Shown here piece by piece: positions 1 to 7,557 of a DNA stretch of 33,288 nucleotides. Within the stretch, counting starts at the first letter, position 1. Each line of letters opens with the position of its first letter. Both the position numbers and the translations under genes were made by a program. The notes under the pieces were generated by a model. That model saw only the letters and a program-made list of their open reading frames with translations. It did no database searches and was not told where the DNA came from. Source of the DNA: Methylobacterium sp. E-005 (lineage in GTDB: Bacteria > Pseudomonadota > Alphaproteobacteria > Rhizobiales > Beijerinckiaceae); contig NZ_JAKSYG010000017.1 of assembly GCF_022829725.1 (NCBI RefSeq), positions 1-33,288 on the forward strand, read 5' to 3'.

Positions 1-352
1 AGACGGCGTTGATCGGGGCGGATGCCCGGTCGATGCCGCGGGCGCCGCGGGGACCGGATCCCGCGCGTTTTGGCCGACACCTGGGTTCCCGCGGCGTCCC
101 GCGTCCCGCGTGTTCGTCCCCTGGGCCATGCCCCCGGCGCCTCAGGCGCGCGGGGCCGATGACGCGCGTGTCGAGGGGCCGGTCTCTCCGGTGGCTCCCA
201 TCCCCGACGCCTCGGTTGCGGTGGCGCCCTCCATCATCATACGCGCCCTGCAGCACCGTTGGCGGCACCCGCGACGCTGCGCCGTCGATACGCCCGGCGC
301 CGTCCGGATGGCTTGGCACCGCGCGCAGGGCATCAGGCGATCCGAAACCGTG
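1..352. other. No gene recognised
   Basis: This GC-rich stretch lies downstream of the minus-strand helicase. Several open frames cross it, but they are rich in Arg, Pro and Ala, lack recognisable domains and have no convincing ribosome binding site. It may hold the 3' flank of the helicase gene and the edge of a gene beyond the window. I see no RNA gene or clear terminator here. Confidence 0.5.
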
Positions 353-2074
353 TCACGCGGCACATCCCGGACGCCGACGGGTGTCGCCGAGGATGCGCCC
401 GTCATCCGCCCGGCACTCGATCTGCTCCGTCAGCCGGCCCGGCTGGATCCGGATCGCCACGGGGCGGACCAGGTGATCGGCGCGCTCCAGGAACCCGGCG
501 GTGCTCATGGGCGCATCGCGGCCGCCGCCGAGGCCACGCCACCACTGCACCGCCTTCTCGCGCGCGTAGCCGCTGCGCTCGGGGTGCAGGCGGACGTACC
601 AAGCGGCCTCCCCGGCCCCGTCACGCCAGCCGAGCACGAGGTCGAGCCCATCCGGCGCGGTCTCCAGCCTCAGGGTCGTGACCGGTTTCCAGGGGGCCTC
701 GTCCCGCGGGTCATCCGGCGTGGGGGCAGGGCCGGCCGGTCCGATGCCGTGCGTGACCGGATCGGCCGACAGAATCGGCCATTCGTCGTCGGCCGCGGCC
801 GCGTGCGGGGCATCGGCATCCGCATCCATTTCCGGCTCGGTCCAGCACGCCTCGCAGGTCGAGGCGTTGAGGGGGATCAGGGCGCCGCAGCCGGGGCAGG
901 GCTTGGCCCGCAGGCCCCCTGCCCCACCGAGCAGCTGGCTCTGGATCTCCCCGGCGCTCCGGGCCGTCACCGCATCCACCGGCCCGTGCATCCGCACCAG
1001 ACCGGCATAGTCGAGGATCAGCGCGTCAACCTTGCCCGGCGCGCAGCGCAGGGCCCGGCCGACCTGCTGGACGTAGAGGCCGGTGCTGCGGGTCGGGCGC
1101 AGCAGCGCCACAAGATCGACCTCGGGGACGTTGAAGCCGGTGCCGAGGACGCCGACCGAGGTCAGGCAGCGGATGTGTCCGGCCCGGAAGGCGGCGACGA
1201 TCCGGTCGCGCTCCCGCCGGGGCGTCTCGCCCGAGACGGCCTCGCAGGCATAGCCCTCCGCCCGCACCGCGTCCCGCACGGCCTCGGCATGGGCGAGCCC
1301 GGCGCAGAAGGTGAGCCAGGCCCGGCGCCCGCGTCCGTATTCCGCCAGTTCCGCGACCGCGGCCCGGGTGATGGCGTCGCGGTTGACCGCCGCCTCCAGC
1401 TCCCCCGGAATGTAGTCGCCCGCGCGCCGGCCGACGCCCGAGACGTCGAGCTGGGTCAGCGTCGCCTTGGAGACGAGGGGCGCCAGGAAACCCTGCCGGA
1501 TCAGCGTGAAGGTGTCGGCCTCGTAGGCGATGCCGGAGAACAGCTTCTGCGGGCCTTCGTCGAGCCGGCCCGAATCGAGCCGGTAGGGGGTCGCGGTGAA
1601 GCCTGCCACCCGCATCCCGGGCCTGCGCGCCCACAGGCCCGCCAGGAAGCGACCGTAGCGCGTCTCCGCGGCGCGGGGGATCAGGTGGGCCTCGTCGACG
1701 ATCACGAGGTCCCGCGGCCCGACCGCGTCGAGCCGGTCGGCCACCGACTGGATGCCGCAGACCAGCACCTGGGCGCCCGCCTCCCGCCGCCCGAGCCCGG
1801 CGGAGAAGATCCCGGCCGGCGCCTCCGGCCAGGCGCGGGTGAGTTCGGAGAAATTCTGGGCCACGAGCTCGCGGCTGTGGGTGACGATCACCACCCGGGC
1901 GAGGGGGTTCTCCGCCAGGGTCTCGCGGGCCAGCGCCGCGATCACGAGCGACTTGCCGGCGCCGGTGGGCAGCACGATCAGATGGCCGGGGGCCGCCTCA
2001 TCCGCCCCTCCCCGCCCCCAGGCGAACGCGAGGGCGTCGAGGCTGGCGCGCTGATAGTCCCGCAGATGCAGCAT
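353..2074 (-). CDS. DEAD/DEAH-box SF2 helicase with C4 zinc motif
   Basis: A 573-residue superfamily 2 helicase, probably an ATP-dependent DNA or RNA translocase in the cytoplasm. Visible motifs are Walker A PTGAGKS (residues 36-42), DEAH (127-130), motif III-like FTATPYR (about 159-165) and motif VI QQVGRALR (335-342). A CPxC...CxxC zinc-knuckle-like site uses Cys393, 396, 407 and 410. The C-terminal 160 residues resemble no domain I know. This architecture is common in stand-alone, phage-like helicases of the UvsW/RAD25 sort. The start ATG gives a protein that enters directly into the Q-motif-like HLRDYQ. It is transcribed away from the AT-rich islet at 2215-3060 and has no obvious operon partner in the window. 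The exact role is unknown; the family assignment is firm. Confidence 0.9.
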   Translation of the reverse strand: MLHLRDYQRASLDALAFAWGRGGADEAAPGHLIVLPTGAGKSLVIAALARETLAENPLARVVIVTHSRELVAQNFSELTRAWPEAPAGIFSAGLGRREAGAQVLVCGIQSVADRLDAVGPRDLVIVDEAHLIPRAAETRYGRFLAGLWARRPGMRVAGFTATPYRLDSGRLDEGPQKLFSGIAYEADTFTLIRQGFLAPLVSKATLTQLDVSGVGRRAGDYIPGELEAAVNRDAITRAAVAELAEYGRGRRAWLTFCAGLAHAEAVRDAVRAEGYACEAVSGETPRRERDRIVAAFRAGHIRCLTSVGVLGTGFNVPEVDLVALLRPTRSTGLYVQQVGRALRCAPGKVDALILDYAGLVRMHGPVDAVTARSAGEIQSQLLGGAGGLRAKPCPGCGALIPLNASTCEACWTEPEMDADADAPHAAAADDEWPILSADPVTHGIGPAGPAPTPDDPRDEAPWKPVTTLRLETAPDGLDLVLGWRDGAGEAAWYVRLHPERSGYAREKAVQWWRGLGGGRDAPMSTAGFLERADHLVRPVAIRIQPGRLTEQIECRADDGRILGDTRRRPGCAA

Positions 2075-2418
2075 GGCGGCGGTCTAGCCGGGTTCGCCGA
2101 TCCTGTCCGTGGCGATGCGGTCACGGAGGCCGGCAGCCTGCCCGGCAGCATAGCGGTCTCAGGCCCAGTTTTTACGGTCGTAAAGCGAAGAGCCGAACCA
2201 CGGCAGGGGCTCATCCGCCAAAATTCGGATCATGAATCATGTAATCATGCTGATAACAATCAAGTAATAAGACATTTTATGAGTTTCATTGACATGTGTT
2301 CGGTCGGGTCATAATGGAGGTGACGACAGCGATCGGTGAAGTGAAATTTAATCCGGAACATCAGACTCAATAAACTCAGCATATTCGAAAAGTATTGTAC
2401 TAAAGGCTGAATAGAACA
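2075..2418. promoter_or_regulatory. Divergent intergenic region with candidate promoter
   Basis: This is the spacer between the divergent helicase and glycosyltransferase-like genes. Base composition changes sharply near 2215, from GC-rich to AT-rich. A small perfect dyad, TTTACG-GT-CGTAAA, lies at 2171-2184. A sigma70-like promoter for the plus-strand gene can be proposed at 2289-2315: TTGACA, a 15-base spacer, then CATAAT. The spacer is shorter than ideal, so this is tentative. I see no gene here. Confidence 0.35.
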
Positions 2419-3171
2419 ATGAAATTCTATAAACCAGCAGTCGAACCCATCGGACTCGGATTTTGTAAGAGGAAAACACTTATCAATTATGCCAATGACA
2501 GATTTGCCACCAGACAAGAGCGCAATTCGATCAGTGGGTTGCGGGTCGGGGGATTCGATGAAGCTCTGAGTTTCGGACCAGATGATATCGATCCCGAATT
2601 TTACCGCCGCAACCAATCTATTCTGATAGCCCCCAGAGGGAATGGGTATTGGCTGTGGAAACCCTATTTTATTTATAAGGTTCTATCTACGGTCGAGGAT
2701 GGCGATTTTGTGATGTACACTGATAGTGGCTGCTACTTCATAGCCTCTGTCGATCCGCTTATCGATCTAGCGTCAAAATCGCATAAGGGATTGCTTCTGT
2801 TTACGTTGCATCCAGACCATACGAATGGGAAATGGACAAAGCGAGACTGCTTTCATTTCATGGGATTAGACGATAAATTTCGTTATGACCCCCAAATTCT
2901 TAGCAGTTTTGTATGCATTCTGAAATCAGATTTTGCTATGTTATTTGTAAAGAGGTGGCTCGATTTTGCCATGAACGCCAATGCAGTCAATGACGATCCA
3001 AACATCTGCTTGAAGCCGAACTATCCTGAATTTGTCGAGCATAGACATGATCAATCGATCCTGAGCCTGCTGGGTCGCCAGCACGGCATCGAGACGATCC
3101 CCGACATCTCGCAATGGGGCAACGGGGAAGACCGAAGGGGTATCGGTCAGATCATCGACCACACCCGGTGA
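2419..3171 (+). CDS. Glycosyltransferase-like protein in AT-rich islet
   Basis: A 250-residue protein with the pattern GYWLWKPYFI (about residues 75-84) followed by VMYTDSG (about 97-103) and, near the end, HDQSILSLL. As I recall, this trio marks a family of putative nucleotide-diphospho-sugar transferases found near capsule or O-antigen genes; the aspartate in YTDSG could serve as the metal or sugar-nucleotide binding site. There is no signal peptide or membrane segment, so it is probably cytoplasmic. Composition is strikingly AT-rich: two 60-base lines counted by hand near the start gave about 42% and 37% GC, against about 70% around it. The last 110 bases return to GC-rich usage. This suggests horizontal acquisition. 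No surface-polysaccharide genes adjoin it. The role is inferred and the substrate unknown. Confidence 0.7.
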   Translation: MKFYKPAVEPIGLGFCKRKTLINYANDRFATRQERNSISGLRVGGFDEALSFGPDDIDPEFYRRNQSILIAPRGNGYWLWKPYFIYKVLSTVEDGDFVMYTDSGCYFIASVDPLIDLASKSHKGLLLFTLHPDHTNGKWTKRDCFHFMGLDDKFRYDPQILSSFVCILKSDFAMLFVKRWLDFAMNANAVNDDPNICLKPNYPEFVEHRHDQSILSLLGRQHGIETIPDISQWGNGEDRRGIGQIIDHTR

Positions 3172-3227
3172 GCGGATGGCGCTGGAGATGAAAGCGGGCC
3201 GGCGATGTCAGCGATTGTCCGGACCGC

Positions 3228-3992
3228 TCATGCGGCTTGGCTGCGCCGGAGCAGATAGATGTCCATGATCCAGCCGTGCCGCTCCCGGGCTTCGGCACGG
3301 ACCCGGCGAATCGCCTCGCCGACGCTGCCCAGCCGGCCGGCAATCAGGATCTCGTCCGGGCTGCCGAGATAGGCGCCCCAGTGGATCGTCAGGTCCGGGT
3401 CGAGATGGCCGAAGGTGGGGTCGCCGTCGAGCATCACCACGACGCTGCCGACGTCCTCCGGCCAGCCCGCGGCGAGGCGCCGCCCGGTGGTGATCAGCAC
3501 CGACCCGCCGATGCCGTTCAGCGGCACCCCGTGGCGGGCGGCGAGCACCTGCACGCTCGACAGGCCGGGGATCACCGTGCGGGTGAACGCCACCTGCCCC
3601 CTTGCGGCGATCCGGTCGAGGATGCGCAGCACGCTGTCGTAGAGGGCGGGGTCGCCCCAGGCGAGGATCGCCCCCACCGCCCCCGGCGCGAGATGCTCCG
3701 CGAAGGCCGCCTCCAGCCGCTCGGCCCGGGCCGCGTGCCAGGCCGCGACGGTGCTGCCGTAATCGGCCGGGCGGCGCTCCCGGGGGGGATCCTCCACGGC
3801 GATCACCCGATGAGGCTTGGCGATATGGGCCGCGCAGATCCGGCGGCGGATCTCGACGAGGTCGGCGGTCTCGGCGCGCTTGTCGAGGACGAACACCGCG
3901 TCGACATCGGCCAGCGCCCGCACCGCCTGGAGGGTCAGGTGCTCGGGATCGCCCGTGCCGATGCCGATGACCCGGATCTGCCTGTCCTGCAT
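3228..3992 (-). CDS. cobF: Precorrin-6A synthase (deacetylating) CobF
   Basis: A 254-residue SAM-dependent tetrapyrrole methylase. CobF methylates C-1 of precorrin-5 and releases acetate, giving precorrin-6A in the aerobic cobalamin pathway. The N-terminus has the family pattern GIGTGDPEHLTLQAV (residues 10-24). A second conserved stretch, ILAWGDPALYDS, lies near 109-120, and VIPGLSSVQ near 143. Length matches the family. A GGAGGG site lies just before the ATG. It lies 41 bases downstream of the iminosuccinate-reductase-like gene on the same strand, so it may be the last gene of the glycine-riboswitch operon. This is odd, because cobF usually sits with other cob genes and none is visible in this window. 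Confidence 0.93.
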   Translation of the reverse strand: MQDRQIRVIGIGTGDPEHLTLQAVRALADVDAVFVLDKRAETADLVEIRRRICAAHIAKPHRVIAVEDPPRERRPADYGSTVAAWHAARAERLEAAFAEHLAPGAVGAILAWGDPALYDSVLRILDRIAARGQVAFTRTVIPGLSSVQVLAARHGVPLNGIGGSVLITTGRRLAAGWPEDVGSVVVMLDGDPTFGHLDPDLTIHWGAYLGSPDEILIAGRLGSVGEAIRRVRAEARERHGWIMDIYLLRRSQAA

Positions 3993-4033
3993 GCCGCCCT
4001 CCGCCGACAGGGGAGGGCCGGCGCCGGCTTCCC

Positions 4034-4972
4034 CTACAGGCGCGCGTCGGCTTTGGCGAGGATCGCCCGGGCGATGGTCAGGTCCTGCAGGGCGATGCCG
4101 GAGGAGTCGAACACGGTGATCTGGTCCCGCTCCGTCCGGGCCCCCTCCCCGCTCCGCAGTACGTCGCCGATCGCGGTGAGGCCTCCTTGAGCCTGCGCAG
4201 AGGCGTGCTGGAACTCGCCGATCGTGCGCGACTGCTCGGGCAGGTCGCAGAACAGGGTCGCCCGCTCCAGCAGGGCGGGGGGCAGTTCCTGCTTGCCCTT
4301 GGCGTCGGCTCCCATGGCGGCGACATGCGTGCCGGGGCGGACCCAGGCGGCCTCGAACAGCGGCGCCCGGGCGGGCGTCGCCGTGACGATGATGTCGGCG
4401 GCTTCGCAGGCCTCCTGCGGTGAGGCCGCCCGCACGTCGAGCCCGGAGGCCCCCTGCCCCGCCAAGCGCTCGGCAAAGCCCGCGACCTTGGCGCTATCCC
4501 GGGCGACGACCAACACCGTCCTGATCGGCAGCACCCGGGCGAGCGCCGCGGCCTCGAACTCGGCCTGGTTGCCGGCCCCGAACACGGCGAGCGTCTTGGA
4601 ATCCGGCCGGGCCAGCACGCTCGCCGCCACCGCATCGGCGGCGGCGGTGCGGTAGGCGTTGACGCGGCCCGCCTCGATCACCGTGTCGATGCGGCCGACA
4701 TCCTGATCGAACAGCAGGATCACCGAATTGTGCCGGGGCAGGCCCCGGTCCGGGTTGCCGGGCCAGAACGAGCCGACCTTCAGGCCGGCATAATCGGCGG
4801 TCGAGCCCGACTTGATCGAGAACCGGTTGGTCGGCTCCGAGCCGTGCCCGAGCACCGCCGGGAACAGGGTGGTGCCCGGCGCCACCGCGGCGATCAGCGC
4901 CGCCCGGGCCGCGTCGAACGCCATGGCGTGATCGACCAGGGCGGCAGATTCTTCTTCCGAGATGAAGCGCAT
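4034..4972 (-). CDS. Ornithine cyclodeaminase family; probable iminosuccinate reductase (BhcD-like)
   Basis: A protein of 312 residues from the chosen start MRFISEEES. The open frame extends upstream, but that extension runs through the hairpin repeat at 4997-5098 and lacks a ribosome site; GGGAG sits about 12 bases before the chosen ATG. The ornithine cyclodeaminase/mu-crystallin fold shows Lys65 in GLKVGSFWPGN, Arg108 in YRTAA, the dinucleotide site VFGAGNQ (130-136), and GTHVAAMGADAKGKQE. The last motif and WPGN resemble, from memory, the iminosuccinate reductase BhcD of the beta-hydroxyaspartate cycle more than true ornithine cyclodeaminases. It lies after the aldolase gene in the same operon. 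The predicted reaction is NAD(P)H-dependent reduction of iminosuccinate to L-aspartate; this is inference from family and context. Other cyclic-imine or keto-imine reductase activities are possible. Confidence 0.85.
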   Translation of the reverse strand: MRFISEEESAALVDHAMAFDAARAALIAAVAPGTTLFPAVLGHGSEPTNRFSIKSGSTADYAGLKVGSFWPGNPDRGLPRHNSVILLFDQDVGRIDTVIEAGRVNAYRTAAADAVAASVLARPDSKTLAVFGAGNQAEFEAAALARVLPIRTVLVVARDSAKVAGFAERLAGQGASGLDVRAASPQEACEAADIIVTATPARAPLFEAAWVRPGTHVAAMGADAKGKQELPPALLERATLFCDLPEQSRTIGEFQHASAQAQGGLTAIGDVLRSGEGARTERDQITVFDSSGIALQDLTIARAILAKADARL

Positions 4973-4996
4973 GGGTTCACGGCTCTCCCAAGTCAT

Positions 4997-5098
4997 GGTT
5001 TCGAAAGGTCCGGGACCTTTCGCGGGTATCGGGCGGAGCCCGATGTCATGGCTCCGCCCCGACACCCCGCCAAAGGGCCGAGGCCCTTTGGCATCCCG
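4997..5098. repeat. Composite hairpin repeat (copy A)
   Basis: Two oppositely oriented halves, each with two hairpins: an AAAGGTC..GACCTTT and ATCGGGC..GCCCGAT half, then a GGCTCCGCC core and CCAAAGGGC..GCCCTTTGG. Related copies occur at 7498-7552 (half), 11435-11558 and 29758-29895. It fills the gap between the aldolase and reductase genes of one operon, so it may form an RNA hairpin that tunes expression between them. Confidence 0.85.
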
Positions 5099-6220
5099 TT
5101 ACAGCGTCATGCCGCGGGCGGTGACCGGCCAGATCGCCTCGACCCGGCCATTCCGCACGCCCACGTACCAGTCGTAGACGTTGACCGTCGGGTCGCAATG
5201 GCCGGGGATCAGCTTCAGGCGCTCGTTGAGCGTGAGCACGTTGCCGGGATCGCTCAGCACACCGTGCTCGTCCGAGCACTTGATGTACTCCACGTCGTCC
5301 CGGCCAAAGACCTTCGGCAGGCCGCTGTCGATGCTCTGCGCCTTCAGGCCGGCATCGCAGATCGCGACATCCGCCTTCGCCTTGCTCATGATCGCCGTAT
5401 AGATGAACAGGCTGTTCTCGAAGTCGGTAATCGGGCGCCCCTCGGCGTCCTTCACCCGCTGGTAGTCCACGTCCATGAAGACGTAGGAGCCGCATTGCAG
5501 CTCGTTGTAGACGCCGCTGCCGCCCTCCATCGCGAAGCTGCCGGTGCCGGCCCCCGCCACGATGGCGCAATCGAGCCCCTCGGCCTGGAGCAGGTCCACG
5601 GTGCGCTTCGTCTCGTCGATCGCCGTCTGGATCAGGGCCTTGCGCTCGTCGAAATCGCGCACGTGCTGGGCCTTGCCCTGGTAGGCCTGCAGGCCCGCGA
5701 AGCTCAAGCCCGGCGCCGCCGCGATCCTCTTGGCGATCGCCAAAACGGGCTCGCCCGGCGCAACGCCGCAGCGGCCGGCGCCGACATCGATCTCCACGAG
5801 GCATTCGAGGGTGACGCCGTACTTCACAGCCGCCGCCGAGAGGTCGTCGACATTGCCGAGGTCGTCGACGCAGACCAGCACCCGCGCCCGCTTGGCCAGG
5901 GCCGCGAGGCGCTCGATCTTCTGCGGTGCGGTCACCTGATTGGAGACCAGCACGTCGCGGATGCCGGCGCTCACCAGCGCCTCGGCCTCGCTGACCTTCT
6001 GGCAGCAGACGCCGCAGGCCCCGCCCCGCTCGATCTGCAGGGTGGCGATGTCGGAGGATTTGTGGGTCTTGGCGTGCGCCCGGTGGCGCAGGCCCCGCTC
6101 CTTCATGAAGCCGCCGAGCTTGTCGATGTTGCGCTCGAGGGCGTCGAGGTCGACCATCAGGCAGGGGGTGTCGACCTCCTCGACCGACATGCCGATGCTG
6201 GCGGGGATGTTGTTGCGCAT
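5099..6220 (-). CDS. D-threonine aldolase-type PLP enzyme; probable beta-hydroxyaspartate aldolase (BhcC-like)
   Basis: A 373-residue fold-type III (alanine racemase-like) PLP aldolase. The PLP lysine lies in HAKTHK (Lys51 or Lys54), and the C-terminal PGHCDPT (His341, Asp343) matches the divalent-metal site of D-threonine aldolases. Motifs GVCCQKVSEAEA, GAGRCGV, YNELQCGSY, KCSDEHGV and DWYVGVRNG agree closely with what I recall of beta-hydroxyaspartate aldolase BhcC. That enzyme condenses glycine and glyoxylate to erythro-beta-hydroxyaspartate, or cleaves it. A strong GGAGGAG site precedes the ATG. It follows the PLP lyase by 43 bases and precedes the reductase. Control of the block by a glycine riboswitch fits glycine as substrate. 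D-threonine or other 3-hydroxy amino acids remain possible substrates. Confidence 0.9.
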   Translation of the reverse strand: MRNNIPASIGMSVEEVDTPCLMVDLDALERNIDKLGGFMKERGLRHRAHAKTHKSSDIATLQIERGGACGVCCQKVSEAEALVSAGIRDVLVSNQVTAPQKIERLAALAKRARVLVCVDDLGNVDDLSAAAVKYGVTLECLVEIDVGAGRCGVAPGEPVLAIAKRIAAAPGLSFAGLQAYQGKAQHVRDFDERKALIQTAIDETKRTVDLLQAEGLDCAIVAGAGTGSFAMEGGSGVYNELQCGSYVFMDVDYQRVKDAEGRPITDFENSLFIYTAIMSKAKADVAICDAGLKAQSIDSGLPKVFGRDDVEYIKCSDEHGVLSDPGNVLTLNERLKLIPGHCDPTVNVYDWYVGVRNGRVEAIWPVTARGMTL

Positions 6221-6263
6221 GGGTGTCTCCTCCGGATCGTTGGTGTCGGTTCGGCGGGTCCCG

Positions 6264-7403
6264 TCAGGGGGCGAGGCCCAGAAGCTCGGCGATGCGCGGC
6301 GTCGCCTTGATGCCGGTGCCGGTGAGCACCACCACGGTGGTCTCCCCGGGCCGGATCGCGCCGCGGGCGGTGAGGTCGGTGAGCGCCGCCGCCGCCATCG
6401 CGCAGGTCGGCTCGACGTAGAGGCCCGACCGGGCGAGCTCCATCAGCGCCGCCTCGATGGCCGCCTCGGAGACCGCCACGGTGCCGCCGCCGGAGCGGCG
6501 GAGCGCCGCCAGCACTTCGCGGCCCCGGACCGGCTGGGCGATCGAAGCGCCCTCGGCCAGGGTCGGGCGGGGCGTGACCGGCACGAAATCCTCGGCCCCC
6601 GCCTCGAAGCCCGCATGCAGGGGCGCGCAATGGGCCGGCTGCACCGCGTAGAGGCGGGGGAGCCGGGGGATCGCCCCCCGGCGCAGCAGCTCCGAGAAGC
6701 CGATGTCGCAGCCGAGGATGTTGCTGCCCGCGCCGCAGGGGATGATGACATGGTCGGGCGCGGAAAAACCCAGATCCTCCCACAGCTCGTAGGCCAGCGT
6801 CTTGGTGCCCTGGAGGAAGTGGGCCTGCCAGTTGTGGCTGGCGTAGAAGATCGAATCCGCCTGGGCGACGGCCGCGTCGGCCGTGTCCTGGCGGGTGCCG
6901 GGGATCAGCTCGACCGCGGCGCCGGCGGCGCGCATCTGCACGGTCTTGGCCGGCGAGGTCGAGGCCGGGACCAGGATCTTGGCCCGCATCCCGGCCGCCG
7001 CCGCGTAGGTCGCCACCGCGGCCCCGCCATTGCCGGAGGAATCCTCCAGCACCGCGTCGATGCCCTGCTGGCGCAGGATCGACAGCATCACGGAGGCACC
7101 CCGGTCCTTGAAGCTGCCCGAGGGCGCGAACCATTCGAGCTTGAAATGCGCGTGCCCGCCCCGCCAGGGCCGGCGCACCAGCGGCGTGCAGCCCTCGCCG
7201 AGGGTCACCGGATCGGACACCGCCACCGGCAGCGCGGCGGCGTAGCGCCAGAGGGAGCGCTTGGCCGTGTCGATCTCGGTCCGGTCGATCCCCGGCAGGT
7301 CGGTGATCATCAGCGGACCGCCCGTCTCGGAGCGCCAGCGCGGCGTCTCGATCGGGTAGGTCGCCCCGGTGGCGGGGTCGAGATAGGCGGCGGACGGGGG
7401 CAT
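6264..7403 (-). CDS. Fold-type II PLP-dependent lyase, threonine synthase-like
   Basis: A 379-residue fold-type II PLP enzyme from the start MPPSAAYLDP. An open frame continues upstream but is basic and not family-like. The PLP lysine is Lys99 in SGSFKDRGA, the phosphate-cradling loop is SSGNGGAA, and GTKTLAYELWE and PCGAGSNILG follow. The SFKDRG pattern places it with threonine synthase-type lyases rather than with the serine-racemase-like BhcB. In this operon the expected job is elimination of water from beta-hydroxyaspartate to iminosuccinate, or ammonia-lyase action on a hydroxy amino acid; this is inference. An AT-rich stretch at about 7429-7450 upstream could hold its own promoter. A true threonine synthase role is less likely given the neighbours. 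Confidence 0.85.
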   Translation of the reverse strand: MPPSAAYLDPATGATYPIETPRWRSETGGPLMITDLPGIDRTEIDTAKRSLWRYAAALPVAVSDPVTLGEGCTPLVRRPWRGGHAHFKLEWFAPSGSFKDRGASVMLSILRQQGIDAVLEDSSGNGGAAVATYAAAAGMRAKILVPASTSPAKTVQMRAAGAAVELIPGTRQDTADAAVAQADSIFYASHNWQAHFLQGTKTLAYELWEDLGFSAPDHVIIPCGAGSNILGCDIGFSELLRRGAIPRLPRLYAVQPAHCAPLHAGFEAGAEDFVPVTPRPTLAEGASIAQPVRGREVLAALRRSGGGTVAVSEAAIEAALMELARSGLYVEPTCAMAAAALTDLTARGAIRPGETTVVVLTGTGIKATPRIAELLGLAP

Positions 7404-7497
7404 CGCGGCTCGGTTCCCGGGGTGGTTCGTAAAGAGAATACAAAATAATCTGTGGCGGCGCGCCCCCCGTCTCGTGAGTGGGACCGCGCGCCGCGCG

Positions 7498-7552
7498 TCA
7501 GGGCTCCGCCCTGACAACCCGCCAAAGGGCCTCGGGCCCTTTGGAAACCCGA
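7498..7552. repeat. Hairpin repeat (half copy B)
   Basis: This is one half of the composite repeat: a TCAGGGC-TCC-GCCCTGA hairpin followed by CCAAAGGGC..GCCCTTTGG and the tail AAACCCG. It lies between the dehydrogenase stop and the lyase start on the minus strand, so it may separate or attenuate transcription between these two genes. Confidence 0.85.
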
Positions 7553-7557
7553 GAGAC

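Noticed and set aside
110..2314. Plus-strand frame of 734 codons opposite the helicase
   Set aside because: It has no recognisable motif. The minus-strand helicase has all its motifs in order.
4730..7448. Long plus-strand frames over the aldolase and lyase genes
   Set aside because: They are complement frames of well-supported enzymes and show no family signature.
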